A stretch of DNA of 64,000 bases from CAZDBA01 sp965224765 (GTDB taxonomy: Bacteria > Planctomycetota > Planctomycetia > Pirellulales > Pirellulaceae), in contig CBDDAC010000012.1 in assembly GCA_965224765.1 (NCBI GenBank), forward strand, positions 186,001 to 250,000, written 5' to 3'. Within the stretch, counting starts at the first letter, position 1, and each line of letters starts with the position of its first letter. Made by a program: the position numbers and the translations under genes. Below the pieces are notes generated by a model. The model was not told where the DNA came from, made no database searches, and saw only the letters and a program-made list of their open reading frames with translations. Shown here one piece after another: positions 52,455 to 62,583 of this stretch.

Positions 52455-55400
52455 TTACTCCCCTGGTTGGCACTCCAAATAAAAGACTGTCGTTACAAGG
52501 AATCCATTTCTTTCTTCTTGCAAAAAACTAACTGGCATTTGATCAAACTCTCTGCAGCTTGCTGGTCCCATTAGTTCAGGTTTGCCTTGGAAATCTAATA
52601 CAGGCCCTGTTTTTAAAGGGCGAAGCTGATGTTTGAGCCTCACGATATTCTCTTGGATAGATTTACCTTGATTGGTGTAAGTGAAATTCCACCACCTCGG
52701 TTCCGCAAATACATAAAAATTTTCTGTGCATTCACAAGTGCTCTGCTTATCCTCGCAGTTGTTCCAAAACCTATCCAATGCCATCTGAAAATCATTGGGT
52801 TCTGCAGCATAGCATGTTGACGGAGAAGAAAGAATATCGAGAGCTATTCCAGCACCAAATGCAACTCCAGCAACTTTGCCAAAAATTCTCGTCCCTTTTG
52901 GTCCAATCCTTGGCGTTAAAATTCCTGCATTGGCACCTTTTAGAATGTCATCAATATGAGAAAGAATGAATGTCTTTGATACCCCCGCAGCTTCTAAAGA
53001 TTTCTTGATATGTGCAATTCGCTCGCTTGGGCCCAACGCCTTCCACAGTTCCCGGCCAGCGGCTCCATAACGGAACCCTTCATCTCTAAAATAGCCATGC
53101 GCTGCAGTGTGAGCTTCTTTGGTCAGAAAAACCAGTGGTTGATTGTATCTTCCTCCCAGATGACATGGATAAGGATGATGCCAACCAGCAACCTCTTCGC
53201 CAAAGGGGTCTCCTCCATTCGGTACAAAATATCCCCGATAAACGCTGGCGCCGTCCACGTACTCCAGAGAATCTTGGCTGACGAATTCGCCGGTTTGGTT
53301 GTCGTAGTACCTTGCCCGATAGTACATTAAACCCGATTCTTCATCGTGTCGCCGAGACGTGTACCCGTAAGGATTATTGTAGCTACTGGTAGTTCGAATA
53401 GTGGTTCCGTTTGCGGCTAGAATCGTTCGTTTGCCGAAGACACCATAGCTGTACGTCTCAGCGATGGTGCCATCGCTGGCTTTTGTGAGCCCGGCAACGC
53501 TCCATTGTTGATTTCGCAAGACATTGAGTCGCTCCGAATTGTTGTCATGAGCAATCATCAACAATGAATCAATCGATTGACCATAGATGTATTCTTGCTC
53601 AGGAGATGCCGCCGCAGTGCCAGCATCGTATTCCGCGATGCAGTTTGGCCCTGCGTAAATGTAAACGCTGTGTTCAGCAATCGAACCTGAACGAGTGATT
53701 TTCTTCCAGAGTCGCTTGTTGTCTGCGTCGTAGCCATACTCGTTGGTGCCCTCGATACCGGCTGTGGATGTCGATGAAACTACGGTCTGGTTGAGGCGAC
53801 CATTTCCCTCCTGCCATCCAAGCATAATTCCGGCGTGTGACGCGGTCAGATTGCCGTTGGCGTCGAAGGTCTGAGAGGTACCCGCAAGGCTAGTAAGCTG
53901 ATGAACTTCGTTAAAGGACCGCGCCTGACTCGTTCCGTTGAGCTTTCGATCGGTAATGTTGCCGATATCACTTCGAACCAGATCAAAATCTTTGCTCTGG
54001 CCCGATTGCTCGAAACGAACGAAACGATCTTCATCGTCATAGCCATCTGGGGCAGCGGCACCGGAGTCCTCAGTTGAAAAACTCCAGTTTGACAACACGC
54101 CGGTCCAGGTTTCACCTAATTTATTGCTGTTGGCGTCATAGGTATAAGCGGTCGTTCCCAGATTCGTATTGGCGATGGAGGTGACCCGGTTTGCGTTGTC
54201 ATAAACTCGAGTTTCATCAACATAGGCACGATCAACACTGGTCAATCGCCCTAATGCATCATAAGCTCGATCTTCGATTTCCGCTCCATCCCAGTCAACT
54301 GTGTTTAGCTCCCCACGATTCGTGAACGTGTAGTCAACCTCGCGACTTGAAGGATAGGTAACGTTATTCAAACGGCCTCGACTATCGTAATCGTAGTCCA
54401 CGACGTAGTTTTGGGTTGAGTAGTTGGTCGTGTCGGTATCCAGCTGTCCACGATCCGTATAAGTGTAAGCATGAGTTACATTGTCATCGCTGCTAGAAGC
54501 CGTGCGGCGGAGAAACGCATCGTAGGTAAAGTCATCTGTCCCTGTGAGTGTTGAACTTGGGTTGTAATATTCGACTTTGTCCAAGACTCCGGAGAACTCA
54601 TAGCTCAGTTCTCGTTTGGCGCCGGAGTGCAAGGTCGCTCGATCCATGCGTCCCGCCGAATCGTAGTCGTAGGTGGTTTCCTGAGGAGTTCCACCACCGA
54701 TGGCATGCATGGTCAGTTCAGTACGACGCCCAAGCACATCGTAATCATAAGCGGTTGTTTTGCTCTCAGCGTCAATGACCGTTGCAAGCTGGCCCGTACG
54801 GTAATAAGTGCGGCTTGACTGCTTGTTTAAACGGTCGGTGACAATGCTCAAACGACCCAATGCATCGTATTGGAAGTTGGTTGCCTCGCTTTTGCCATCG
54901 GTTCGCGAAGTCAACTGTCCAGTCGTCGCGTTATAGGTCGCTGTTGTCGTTGCCGCCGGTGTCGTCATTGAAATTTGACGCCCGAGCGTATCATAAACGT
55001 AAGTCACGTCATGATTTAACGCATTGGTTACGGTAATCGGTTGACCACCCGGGTTGAATTCGGTTTGTGTCAGGTTGCTGTCCTGGTCCAGAGAAGCAAC
55101 GCCCCAGCTATAGCCATCGCTGAGACTGCTGACCACATTGCCATCAGAATCGATTTGCTTGACCTGCTCGACATTACCCACTCCACTCAAATTGTAAACG
55201 AAATCATACTGAGTACAGCTCCAGTCGAGCAGTTGGTTCGGTGTGCTTGCTGCTGGCCCTGACAGCAACGCTGACATGACGGTTCGGCCTGCAGCATCCG
55301 TAATGGAACATTGCATCGTCTTCTCATCAGGACTGATGACAAGGGTTGCACTGCCGTTGTGAGTCGACAAAGACAGATCAGCTCCACCGTTGGCAACGCT

Positions 55401-58400
55401 TTCACCCAGTTTAGTGATCGCCGCAGCAATCGAAACGATGACGTTCTGGGAAGTAGACAGCTGAACCACACTTACGCCTGCGATCGTTTCCACGCCTACG
55501 CCGTCACCGACCACCGAATCGTAAACGTACTGAGTTGTTACGCCCCAGGAAGCTGGTTTGCCAAGTCCCGCCAATTGGGGAAGATTGCGGTTGACGTTTT
55601 CGTCCAAAGCTTGAGTCCATTTAGTACGGAACTGAACTTTGCCGTCATCCAAATAGCGAACCGTTGTTTCGCCATTGGTTTTTGCATCCGTTGGGTTCAA
55701 TAACGTCGTGTGTGTGTCGTAATCTGCAACTTGAGCAGTGTGAACTACTCGGCCTGATGGGTCGCTACTTCGGATTTGACCATTTCCAAGAGCATCGCGA
55801 ACTCCAACGGTTTGTCCGCAGCAAGCGGCATCATAAAAAGTTGTGGTGGTGCGGTTGGAATCGGGAAGCCCACTGGTTCCAGGTGCAATCACCGATTTAC
55901 GGCGTCCACTACGGTCGTAGGTGAACTCTGTTTTTGCTAACAAACCTGCTGAGTTGGCGCCAAAAATCTGGCTGATTTGATACTGTCCCGATACATCGTA
56001 CTGACGAGTTGTCTCTACACCTGCGGGATCGGTTGATTTGGTAGCGTTGCTCCAAACATCGTATTCATTTGTGCTAATCAGATTGGAGAAGTTGACTGAG
56101 TCTGGTTTCTGAGACAGCGACCTTCCAAGCGTATCAAAAGCAGTCAATTGAGTTGTGTTCAAAGCGTTGATCAGGCTAACAGCATTCCCACTGAGATCAC
56201 GAATCGCATCGACAATCAGAATCGATGGATTGGCAGCTGTGCTCGATGGACGGCTTGCGTTCATCACAGCGGCATTGTCAGCATAAGTGGTGCTTGTGTT
56301 GGCGACTTGAACCGTACGAACGGTCGTTCCATCCGCCGCATAACCGAAGTAGGTTTTTCGGGTATGCGATGGAGTGAAGGTCCCAGAGGTGACCGTGCCA
56401 AAGAGACTTTCTTGACTGAATCGCATATTCGATTTGAACTCAATACGAGTGGCTTGAGCCTGTTCAACACCTCCGCGATGTCCAGTGAATCGAAGTGACT
56501 CCGTCAAACGATTTTTGTAGTCGCGGATAAACTCGGTCGTCTTTCCATCCGTGATGGTTGAATCCGGCCGGCGTTCACCTGGAGTGTAGAAATTACTGGT
56601 GCTGCTGACTTGATCGCTAAGGCGTTCAAAAATCGTTGATGGTACACCGTTGATGTCGGCATTGGTCAGGTCGGAGTCGTAGGCCAAAGTTTGCTGCTGA
56701 ACCACTACTCGCCCGGCAGTATCACGAATCATAGCATCAACGATGTTGCTGCGATCTTTGCGGTAAACGGTAAGGCCATTTGAGGTGTAGCCTACCTGCT
56801 CGGTTGTGCTGTCAGGATAAGTGGTTTCAACCAATCGATTATTGTCATCATATTCGTAGCTGGTCGTTTCATTGCTACTGTCTCGAACCACCGTCATCGA
56901 AGCCAACTGCTCGCCCTCCCAAACGTATTGAGTTTCCGGGCGCAACGACTGGCCTGGAGCCAGAGGCTTGAGGACCTTGATAAGCTGCTTGTTAGCGTTG
57001 TAAACATAGTCGGTACGAACATTTGTCGCGGGTGGCGTGATCGCCCCAGCAACATAAGCTGTTGTAGCTTCCCATTCCAGCAAACCATTGCTGTCATAGC
57101 CCCAGATGTTCTGAACGGGGACCGTATTAGAATCTGTAGTCTCTGAACCGGGGCCTGAAACATCAACCAAACCGCGAACGATTCGGATAATCTGGCCACC
57201 ACTATTTCGCTCAGTCAACGTGACGATGCCTTCTCGGTCTCGACAATAAGTCTCTCGATGACATGCATCGTATTGATAAAGTTCGTAAGAACTGTCTGCG
57301 TAATTGACTCGCTCCACATTGCCATTGGCATCATAGACAGGCATCACGGCAGAACGAATGGTTCCGTCAGCGACTTTTTCTGGCCGACCAAGAAGCACCT
57401 GGGCTGTCGTTGGCGCACCGTTACTAAGCGTCATGTACTGTGGATAAGTTGATTCGTACTGGATGTTGGTAAAGTTGCTATAACCTTGTCCGCTTCCTGT
57501 CGTGTAGGAACTGCAGGCAATCACAGAAACTCCCGCTTCCCATTCCGTGAGTTGATCGTTTTCCAGAATTCGGAAGTTGCCCGGATTGTTCATGTCGCGA
57601 AATACGATCAGGTTCCGAACGCCTGCACCGTCTGCCGCACCAAGCAAGTTGTTGGAATACTGATTGACCAGTTCGTTCTCCCACAGTCGATAATCCTGGG
57701 AAACGTAGATCGTTTTCTTGACGGGAAGATCACCAAAGTGCTCGTCCATTACAATCGTGGCGGCTTGCCAGAGTGAATCGATCCCGTAAGTGTAACTTGC
57801 AACGGCAATTTCCTGGGTACCTGTCGTTCGGAAAACTTGATGCAAATGACCATTGCTGTTGTAGGTGTATCGCAGATCGCGAGTAACATTGCCCGATGGA
57901 CCGTGAGCCACAATCGCGATATCAGAAATCACCCAACGACCGGCCTGTTGACTGTTGCTGTACAAAAAGCTCGCGGTATTTCCCTGCCAATCGCTCAACT
58001 CATCCAACATAAGAATCTTCTTGGGAGCACCCGCCAAACCAGGATCGCCGTAATTGAATTGGTAGGTGATGTCCTGAATCCGGCCAGTGGGGCTAGTGAT
58101 TTGAACCACCCGCGAAATGGGAGTAACGCCTGAGCCTGGATCAATATCAACCAATTCTGATTTGTATTTCCAGCCTTCACGGCTTTTCGAAATCGCATAA
58201 ATCGGCTGGGTCGCGATCAACGTTGGATCGCTTACGGCGTTTCCGTTCGCGTCCTGAAGTTCAATTGGATCAAAATACACATCGTAGTCTTGGTCGACCC
58301 CATTAATCTCAATCTGCGGAACGTAGGCTGACTGCCCCGATTTATACTCGCAGTAAAAAGTACGTTCGGAAATCGGATCAAACAAAATCGCTACATTTTT

Positions 58401-59174
58401 GCCACCTACATCGGGATAGAACTCAATCCGTTGATCAAAGTTGTAATAGACGCCCGGTGAACTGTTTCCAATTGATTTCTGATTGTTGGGGATAAACTTC
58501 TGGCTGATCGCAAGCAAGTTGTCATCGTCAGCAAACAAAGGAATCGAACCACTGCAAGAACTACAACCGCTTGTCGAAGAGCTTCCTAGTTTCCAATGGT
58601 CCTTATTGCCAAGTGAGGTTAGCAAGGGATTGGAAGGGCAAACGGGTTGAAACTTAAATGGCTGTCCACAACCGATTCCACCGCAAGTCGTACATGGGTT
58701 AGGCGGAAGTTGATTATGCGTCACCGGATCAGGGCTGGAATGATCCCAGAGCCAAGTCCCTGTAAATCTCGGCGTCGTCCCATGGAGAGGAATGATTTCA
58801 AGTGACGAGTGGTCGTGACTGATGGGTGCTGATCCATTGAATGTATGCTGCAGTCCTGAAGTCAACAATTGATTATTCCAACCAGCCCCATTCACTCGGT
58901 ATTTGAATGGGTATACCTGCCCCGGAATCTGCGAGTTGACGAACTTTACGGTGCAACTCCATGTCACATCGCTACCACTAACCGCACTTGTCTCACTGAT
59001 GAACTCGATATCCATGGGAGCACGAGTAAAAACAGAGTGGCTAAATGTGACATTGGTCACAGTAACCAATTGAGCGGATGCTGTTGCGGGGAATGTCATC
59101 CCTGCAAGTAGAAGCATTCCAATAATGCAAAGTCGAAATCGATTGTTGATTGATTTTGTCGAGGGAGTCATCAT
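52455..59174 (-). CDS. Giant secreted RHS/YD-repeat protein with HNH-like C-terminal toxin module
   Basis: This is a 2239-residue protein. It has a signal peptide (RLCIIGMLLLAGMTFPATAS, then AQ), an N-terminal beta-rich part with a Cys-rich CTTCGGIGCGQPF, and hundreds of residues of YD repeats (YDANGNVERVNY, YEYDDNNRLVETTYPD, YDYDVLGRRTELT) to about 1960. The RHS core end YDNQTGEFVSQDSLEYVDG and DPFGEE near 1990 marks the cleavage region. The last ~247 residues differ in style and begin GWHHPYPCHLGGRYNQPLVF with TKEAHTAAHGYF, a His-rich HNH/SHH-like nuclease pattern. A hydrophobic stretch (VAGVAFGAGIALDIL) and a Cys-containing tail follow. An immunity candidate is next to it. Confidence 0.88.
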   Translation of the reverse strand: MMTPSTKSINNRFRLCIIGMLLLAGMTFPATASAQLVTVTNVTFSHSVFTRAPMDIEFISETSAVSGSDVTWSCTVKFVNSQIPGQVYPFKYRVNGAGWNNQLLTSGLQHTFNGSAPISHDHSSLEIIPLHGTTPRFTGTWLWDHSSPDPVTHNQLPPNPCTTCGGIGCGQPFKFQPVCPSNPLLTSLGNKDHWKLGSSSTSGCSSCSGSIPLFADDDNLLAISQKFIPNNQKSIGNSSPGVYYNFDQRIEFYPDVGGKNVAILFDPISERTFYCEYKSGQSAYVPQIEINGVDQDYDVYFDPIELQDANGNAVSDPTLIATQPIYAISKSREGWKYKSELVDIDPGSGVTPISRVVQITSPTGRIQDITYQFNYGDPGLAGAPKKILMLDELSDWQGNTASFLYSNSQQAGRWVISDIAIVAHGPSGNVTRDLRYTYNSNGHLHQVFRTTGTQEIAVASYTYGIDSLWQAATIVMDEHFGDLPVKKTIYVSQDYRLWENELVNQYSNNLLGAADGAGVRNLIVFRDMNNPGNFRILENDQLTEWEAGVSVIACSSYTTGSGQGYSNFTNIQYESTYPQYMTLSNGAPTTAQVLLGRPEKVADGTIRSAVMPVYDANGNVERVNYADSSYELYQYDACHRETYCRDREGIVTLTERNSGGQIIRIVRGLVDVSGPGSETTDSNTVPVQNIWGYDSNGLLEWEATTAYVAGAITPPATNVRTDYVYNANKQLIKVLKPLAPGQSLRPETQYVWEGEQLASMTVVRDSSNETTSYEYDDNNRLVETTYPDSTTEQVGYTSNGLTVYRKDRSNIVDAMIRDTAGRVVVQQQTLAYDSDLTNADINGVPSTIFERLSDQVSSTSNFYTPGERRPDSTITDGKTTEFIRDYKNRLTESLRFTGHRGGVEQAQATRIEFKSNMRFSQESLFGTVTSGTFTPSHTRKTYFGYAADGTTVRTVQVANTSTTYADNAAVMNASRPSSTAANPSILIVDAIRDLSGNAVSLINALNTTQLTAFDTLGRSLSQKPDSVNFSNLISTNEYDVWSNATKSTDPAGVETTRQYDVSGQYQISQIFGANSAGLLAKTEFTYDRSGRRKSVIAPGTSGLPDSNRTTTTFYDAACCGQTVGVRDALGNGQIRSSDPSGRVVHTAQVADYDTHTTLLNPTDAKTNGETTVRYLDDGKVQFRTKWTQALDENVNRNLPQLAGLGKPASWGVTTQYVYDSVVGDGVGVETIAGVSVVQLSTSQNVIVSIAAAITKLGESVANGGADLSLSTHNGSATLVISPDEKTMQCSITDAAGRTVMSALLSGPAASTPNQLLDWSCTQYDFVYNLSGVGNVEQVKQIDSDGNVVSSLSDGYSWGVASLDQDSNLTQTEFNPGGQPITVTNALNHDVTYVYDTLGRQISMTTPAATTTATYNATTGQLTSRTDGKSEATNFQYDALGRLSIVTDRLNKQSSRTYYRTGQLATVIDAESKTTAYDYDVLGRRTELTMHAIGGGTPQETTYDYDSAGRMDRATLHSGAKRELSYEFSGVLDKVEYYNPSSTLTGTDDFTYDAFLRRTASSSDDNVTHAYTYTDRGQLDTDTTNYSTQNYVVDYDYDSRGRLNNVTYPSSREVDYTFTNRGELNTVDWDGAEIEDRAYDALGRLTSVDRAYVDETRVYDNANRVTSIANTNLGTTAYTYDANSNKLGETWTGVLSNWSFSTEDSGAAAPDGYDDEDRFVRFEQSGQSKDFDLVRSDIGNITDRKLNGTSQARSFNEVHQLTSLAGTSQTFDANGNLTASHAGIMLGWQEGNGRLNQTVVSSTSTAGIEGTNEYGYDADNKRLWKKITRSGSIAEHSVYIYAGPNCIAEYDAGTAAASPEQEYIYGQSIDSLLMIAHDNNSERLNVLRNQQWSVAGLTKASDGTIAETYSYGVFGKRTILAANGTTIRTTSSYNNPYGYTSRRHDEESGLMYYRARYYDNQTGEFVSQDSLEYVDGASVYRGYFVPNGGDPFGEEVAGWHHPYPCHLGGRYNQPLVFLTKEAHTAAHGYFRDEGFRYGAAGRELWKALGPSERIAHIKKSLEAAGVSKTFILSHIDDILKGANAGILTPRIGPKGTRIFGKVAGVAFGAGIALDILSSPSTCYAAEPNDFQMALDRFWNNCEDKQSTCECTENFYVFAEPRWWNFTYTNQGKSIQENIVRLKHQLRPLKTGPVLDFQGKPELMGPASCREFDQMPVSFLQEERNGFLVTTVFYLECQPGE

Positions 59175-59269
59175 CGTCGTATTCCTATGTACAAACCGGC
59201 GTAAATGCCACTCGGTCCGTTGATGTCGGATAGATTGTTTGGTGAGAATGGAAATGCAGAGGGAAAAGC

Positions 59270-60090
59270 CTACTGCTGTGCAGGCAAGGAAACTCGAAAT
59301 GTGAACGTGATTTGGTCCGCAAGGATTGGTGACGCAGCCAAAACGTTAACCAATCCTGAAGTTCCCCGACCGAGAGTAAACTTGGCCGTTGCAACCCCAT
59401 CTTCATCTGCTGCGACGGTAATGGTCTTCAACTGATTCTCGAAAGTACCGGTTTCCTGAGTATGAAAAACGATTGGCGCACCAGGCTCTGCTTGGACTTT
59501 TAATTGGGCAGCATCACCTTGCATTAAGCTAATGAAAGGTTCTGAAATCGCCGTCAGGCGTTTGACATCAGGATTGGGCTGAGCCGATTGGAAAATTCGT
59601 CCAGGTCTGATCTGGTCGAGATGCGCCTGCGGATCTGCCTCGTATTTTTCTTGATTAAAGGGCTCTGGCTGAAAGAAAGTCGACTTGGCTACTCGTAAAT
59701 CATCTGCCGCTTCTCTGTCCTGATTCCCGAGCTCCGCCATCAAACCAGCAACCTGTGAATTTTCGTTGCCCTTGAGGAAGGGCGTTTGGCCAGGGTTGGG
59801 AAGTACGCCTTGGCTGGTCTTCTCGGAACGCTATTTGGTGCGTCGAAAACTAAATCGCGTTTAGGGCGACTAATATGCCCAATCTCGACTAGATCCTCGT
59901 TGTCTATTTTCAGCAGATTTGCCAATTCGGAATTGGCCTCATCTTTAGAAAGCGGTTTAGCCACCGCAGTACTTTCTGGTTGAGGAATTGAGGCTCGCTC
60001 ACGCTCGCCGTCAAACCAACCTTGCCCAGACCCCCAAACAAGCAGGCCAGCACACAAAACAAATGCACCGGCAAATATCCAAAATTTCAT
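59270..60090 (-). pseudogene. Membrane-anchored protein upstream of RHS, broken by a frameshift
   Basis: Two frames abut. The first, from the ATG at 60090 with AGGAAAC upstream, gives a membrane anchor (KFWIFAGAFVLCAGLLVWGS) and runs to 59740. The second ends at 59270. Near CCGAG at 59821-59826 a one-base addition joins them as NSVPEKTSQGVLPNPGQT and on to GNENSQVAGLMAELGNQDRE, about 273 residues in total. The C-terminal domain (FHTQETGTFENQLKTITVAA, ATAKFTLGRGTSGLVNVLAA) looks like an Ig-like beta fold. It precedes RHS by 95 bp on the same strand and may help export or anchoring. Confidence 0.65.
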
Positions 60091-60673
60091 TCCGCAGTTT
60101 CCTTTTATCGCCCCAAGCATTGATCAAACAAACAATAACGACTTGCTAGAGAAGATCAACCAACTTTGTTCACATAAAATAGCTTCCCGTTCACCGCAAT
60201 TTCCTTGCCAAACATTTTGGAATAATTTTTGCCGTCCTGATTTTCGAGGGGAAGGAAATTGTAAACCCTTGGTGGTTCATGAGTTGCGCTCGCTATCGAA
60301 AAAGATTTATCACAAACGACTTTGCGGAAGGATCTGCGAGTGCCACCGAATTTATTTTTTTGAAAAATACTTCCTGCTGAGAGACAGGACTGTGGAGTAG
60401 TTTGAACCATTCAAATGAGCGATATTGAACGGCAAAACCGCAGCTGATTCCCTGAGGGTAAAATATTGATCCATGGCTTGTCATTCCATGCTTGTAGGGT
60501 GTGGTTTATTTCCAAGGCGTTTAAAAGTCGCGAACAGATTGTTTAAACTTCTTGCGTGTTGTCGCGTCGAATTGGTTAGTGTCTACAATTCAGCCTGTCG
60601 AATATCCAACAATCGAGAGATCGTTGAATTTCGTGTGAAATTGACCTCATGATCCTTATCAACAATAAATCTG
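60091..60673. other. Intergenic region, no confident gene
   Basis: These ~580 AT-rich bp separate the RHS locus from the next genes. A minus-strand frame of 84 codons (60156-60410) exists but has no ribosome binding site or recognisable composition. It presumably holds the promoter of the RHS transcript. Confidence 0.4.
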
Positions 60674-60823
60674 ATGGCGAAAGGGGCAAAAAACGCTACA
60701 GCAGAAGTGTTGGGACTGGGTGCAGTCGGCTTGGTGGCGAGTATGGCGAGCGATTTGTTGGGCTGTGTGGGCATCATTGGTATTGGTGCAAAGTGGCGTC
60801 CGTCCCCAAACGATGAGAGTTAG
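60674..60823 (+). CDS. Putative 49-residue glycine-rich hydrophobic protein
   Basis: ATG at 60674 to TAG at 60821-60823 gives MAKGAKNATAEVLGLGAVGL, then VASMASDLLGCVGIIGIG and the tail AKWRPSPNDES. One long hydrophobic Gly/Val/Leu/Ile segment (residues ~11-40) would span a membrane. No good ribosome binding site is visible. The coding character and clean ends make it plausible, but it is unproven. Confidence 0.4.
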   Translation: MAKGAKNATAEVLGLGAVGLVASMASDLLGCVGIIGIGAKWRPSPNDES

Positions 60824-61136
60824 CTATTGACTTCTAAACTCTCTTTCAGGAACGGACGCCATGGAAAAGGCTACACTCCGAATCGCATTTTTTGTATCCC
60901 TGTTGAATGCAATTGAGAAGCCATTTGTCAATTACTCCGGTCGGTCGTTTGGCGTATCCTGTCATCGGTGAAAGGTTTCTCCTGCCGCGAAGTAACACCG
61001 CGATCATTCGAGTGCTTCGAACGTCGTCTCGAAAGACTCTTTCGAGAACTTGCTCGATTGCTATCGGAAAAACCGTATGGGTTGGATTACAAAGGTAGCG
61101 AGGACGTTAGTTGCCATCTAAAGAAACCGCCATCCA
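60824..61136. other. Intergenic region with a separated inverted repeat
   Basis: This 313-bp stretch is without a gene. TGGCGTCCGT (60794-60803, at the end of the tiny gene) and ACGGACGCCA (60852-60861) are perfectly complementary and could form a long-loop stem. Nothing else was recognised. Confidence 0.45.
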
Positions 61137-62198
61137 ATGTATACCAAGAAGAAGTATCCACTGAAGAACATGCTGCTGTGGACGAGGTGGGAGATATTGT
61201 ATTTCCTGGTTGTTGCGACAGTGCCGGTGGCGCTTTTTGAGATCGCTGGATTGAAATGGGTTCAAGTGCCATGGACTCCGATCGCTTTGATTGGAACGGC
61301 TGTCGCATTTTTGATCGGTTTTCAAAACAATGCCGCCTATGGACGAGCTTGGGAAGCAAGGAAGATCTGGGGCGGTATCGTCAACGAATCTCGCACTTGG
61401 GCCATGTTGGTCAAGGCATTGGTATCCAACGACTATACGGACAATCCTTTGTCTGAGGACGAGCTGGAGAATCATCATCGAGTCTTGATCCACCGCCACT
61501 TGGCTTGGTTGACGGCATTGCGTTTTGCGATGCGAGAGGAGCGCCCCTGGGAGGTCTCGACTGAGTATCGAACCAATCGCGAGTGGCGCGACAAGATTCC
61601 GCCGCCAGAACACGTTAGTTCACTTGAAGACGAGCTTTCGGTTTTCTTACCTGTCGATGAAGCCAGAAGAGTACTAGGCAAAGCAAACAAAGCGGCGACC
61701 GTTCTGGCATTGCAGTCAGACCATATCAAACGTCTGAAAGAGAAAGGGGTCGTGTGGGAGTTTTCTTTTTTGGAACTGGAAGGCCTGCTCCGAGAGATGT
61801 TCGCTCTGCAGGGCAAGTCAGAACGAATCAAAAATTTTCCTTACCCACGGCAATACGCAACAATCAGTTATGATTTTGTCCGCATCTTTATCTACCTGTT
61901 GCCGCTGTGTGTGATTCCAGAATTCGCCGAGTTGGGTGAGTCACTGAAGGAAAGCTTTCCCGTTGTGGGGGCAAATTTCGTGTGGGCAGCCATCCCGTTT
62001 TCCGTGGTAATCTCTTGGGTCTTTAACACCATGTTACGAATTGGCACTGTAGGTGAAAATCCTTTCGAAGGAACCGCCAACGATGTTCCCATTTCTACGA
62101 TTGCCCGCGGAATCGAAATCGACTTACGCGAAATGCTCGATGAACCCAAAGAATCAATCCCTGCCCCATTGGAGGCAAAATACAACATCCAGATGTAA
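61137..62198 (+). CDS. Bestrophin-family (UPF0187) anion channel-like protein
   Basis: This is a 353-residue membrane protein. LLWTRWEILYFLVVATVPVA forms the first helix. FLIGFQNNAAYGRAWEARKI and WGGIVNESRTWAMLVKAL near residues 60-95 are the bacterial bestrophin signature. Further helices lie at 245-300 (FVRIFIYLLPLCVIPEFAEL, VWAAIPFSVVISWVFNTML). The end ENPFEGTANDVPISTIARGI with its acidic cluster is also typical. Bacterial members form pentameric cation or anion channels. No operon partner is visible. Confidence 0.92.
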   Translation: MYTKKKYPLKNMLLWTRWEILYFLVVATVPVALFEIAGLKWVQVPWTPIALIGTAVAFLIGFQNNAAYGRAWEARKIWGGIVNESRTWAMLVKALVSNDYTDNPLSEDELENHHRVLIHRHLAWLTALRFAMREERPWEVSTEYRTNREWRDKIPPPEHVSSLEDELSVFLPVDEARRVLGKANKAATVLALQSDHIKRLKEKGVVWEFSFLELEGLLREMFALQGKSERIKNFPYPRQYATISYDFVRIFIYLLPLCVIPEFAELGESLKESFPVVGANFVWAAIPFSVVISWVFNTMLRIGTVGENPFEGTANDVPISTIARGIEIDLREMLDEPKESIPAPLEAKYNIQM

Positions 62199-62231
62199 AA
62201 AGTTTTCCAGGAGTTGGGAATGGAGAACGGT

Positions 62232-62561
62232 TTAGCGGGCGTCGCGTCGGCCAATGGAACGCAGGTAAAGTCGTTCGACCTTGTCGCGGGCCCAAGGGGT
62301 TCGTCTGAGAAATTTCAAGCTGGACTTGATTGATGGATCATTTGTGAAACAGCGAATGTTGATACGGTCGCCAAGCTCCTGCCATCCATAGTTCTTGACC
62401 AGGTGTTCCAGCATGTCGGCCAGTTTGACTCCATGCAGTGGATTCTTTGGTTGGGCGTCGTTTGGTTGGGCGTCGTTTGGTTGAACGTCGTTTGGTTGAA
62501 CCGGGGGTCCCTCTCCGCTTTCAGGTGATTGTTCCGTCTTGTTTGGGCCGTCTGACATCAT
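62232..62561 (-). CDS. VF530-family (DUF2132) DNA-binding protein
   Basis: The protein has 109 residues; the start at 62561 or 62558 follows AGGATCT. The N-terminal 40 residues are a spacer with a tandem QPND/QPNDA repeat. The domain begins NPLHGVKLADMLEHLVKNYG and continues with GWQELGDRINIRCFTNDPS and IKSSLKFLRRTPWARDKVER, the almost invariant VF530 signature. The fold is a small double-stranded DNA-binding domain; its cellular role is unknown. Its gene lies just after the AlkZ-related gene. Confidence 0.92.
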   Translation of the reverse strand: MMSDGPNKTEQSPESGEGPPVQPNDVQPNDAQPNDAQPKNPLHGVKLADMLEHLVKNYGWQELGDRINIRCFTNDPSIKSSLKFLRRTPWARDKVERLYLRSIGRRDAR

Positions 62562-62583
62562 AGATCCTGAATTTCTGAAAACC

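Noticed and set aside
60156..60410. 84-codon minus-strand frame
   Set aside because: No ribosome binding site, no recognisable domain, and AT-rich composition typical of intergenic DNA.
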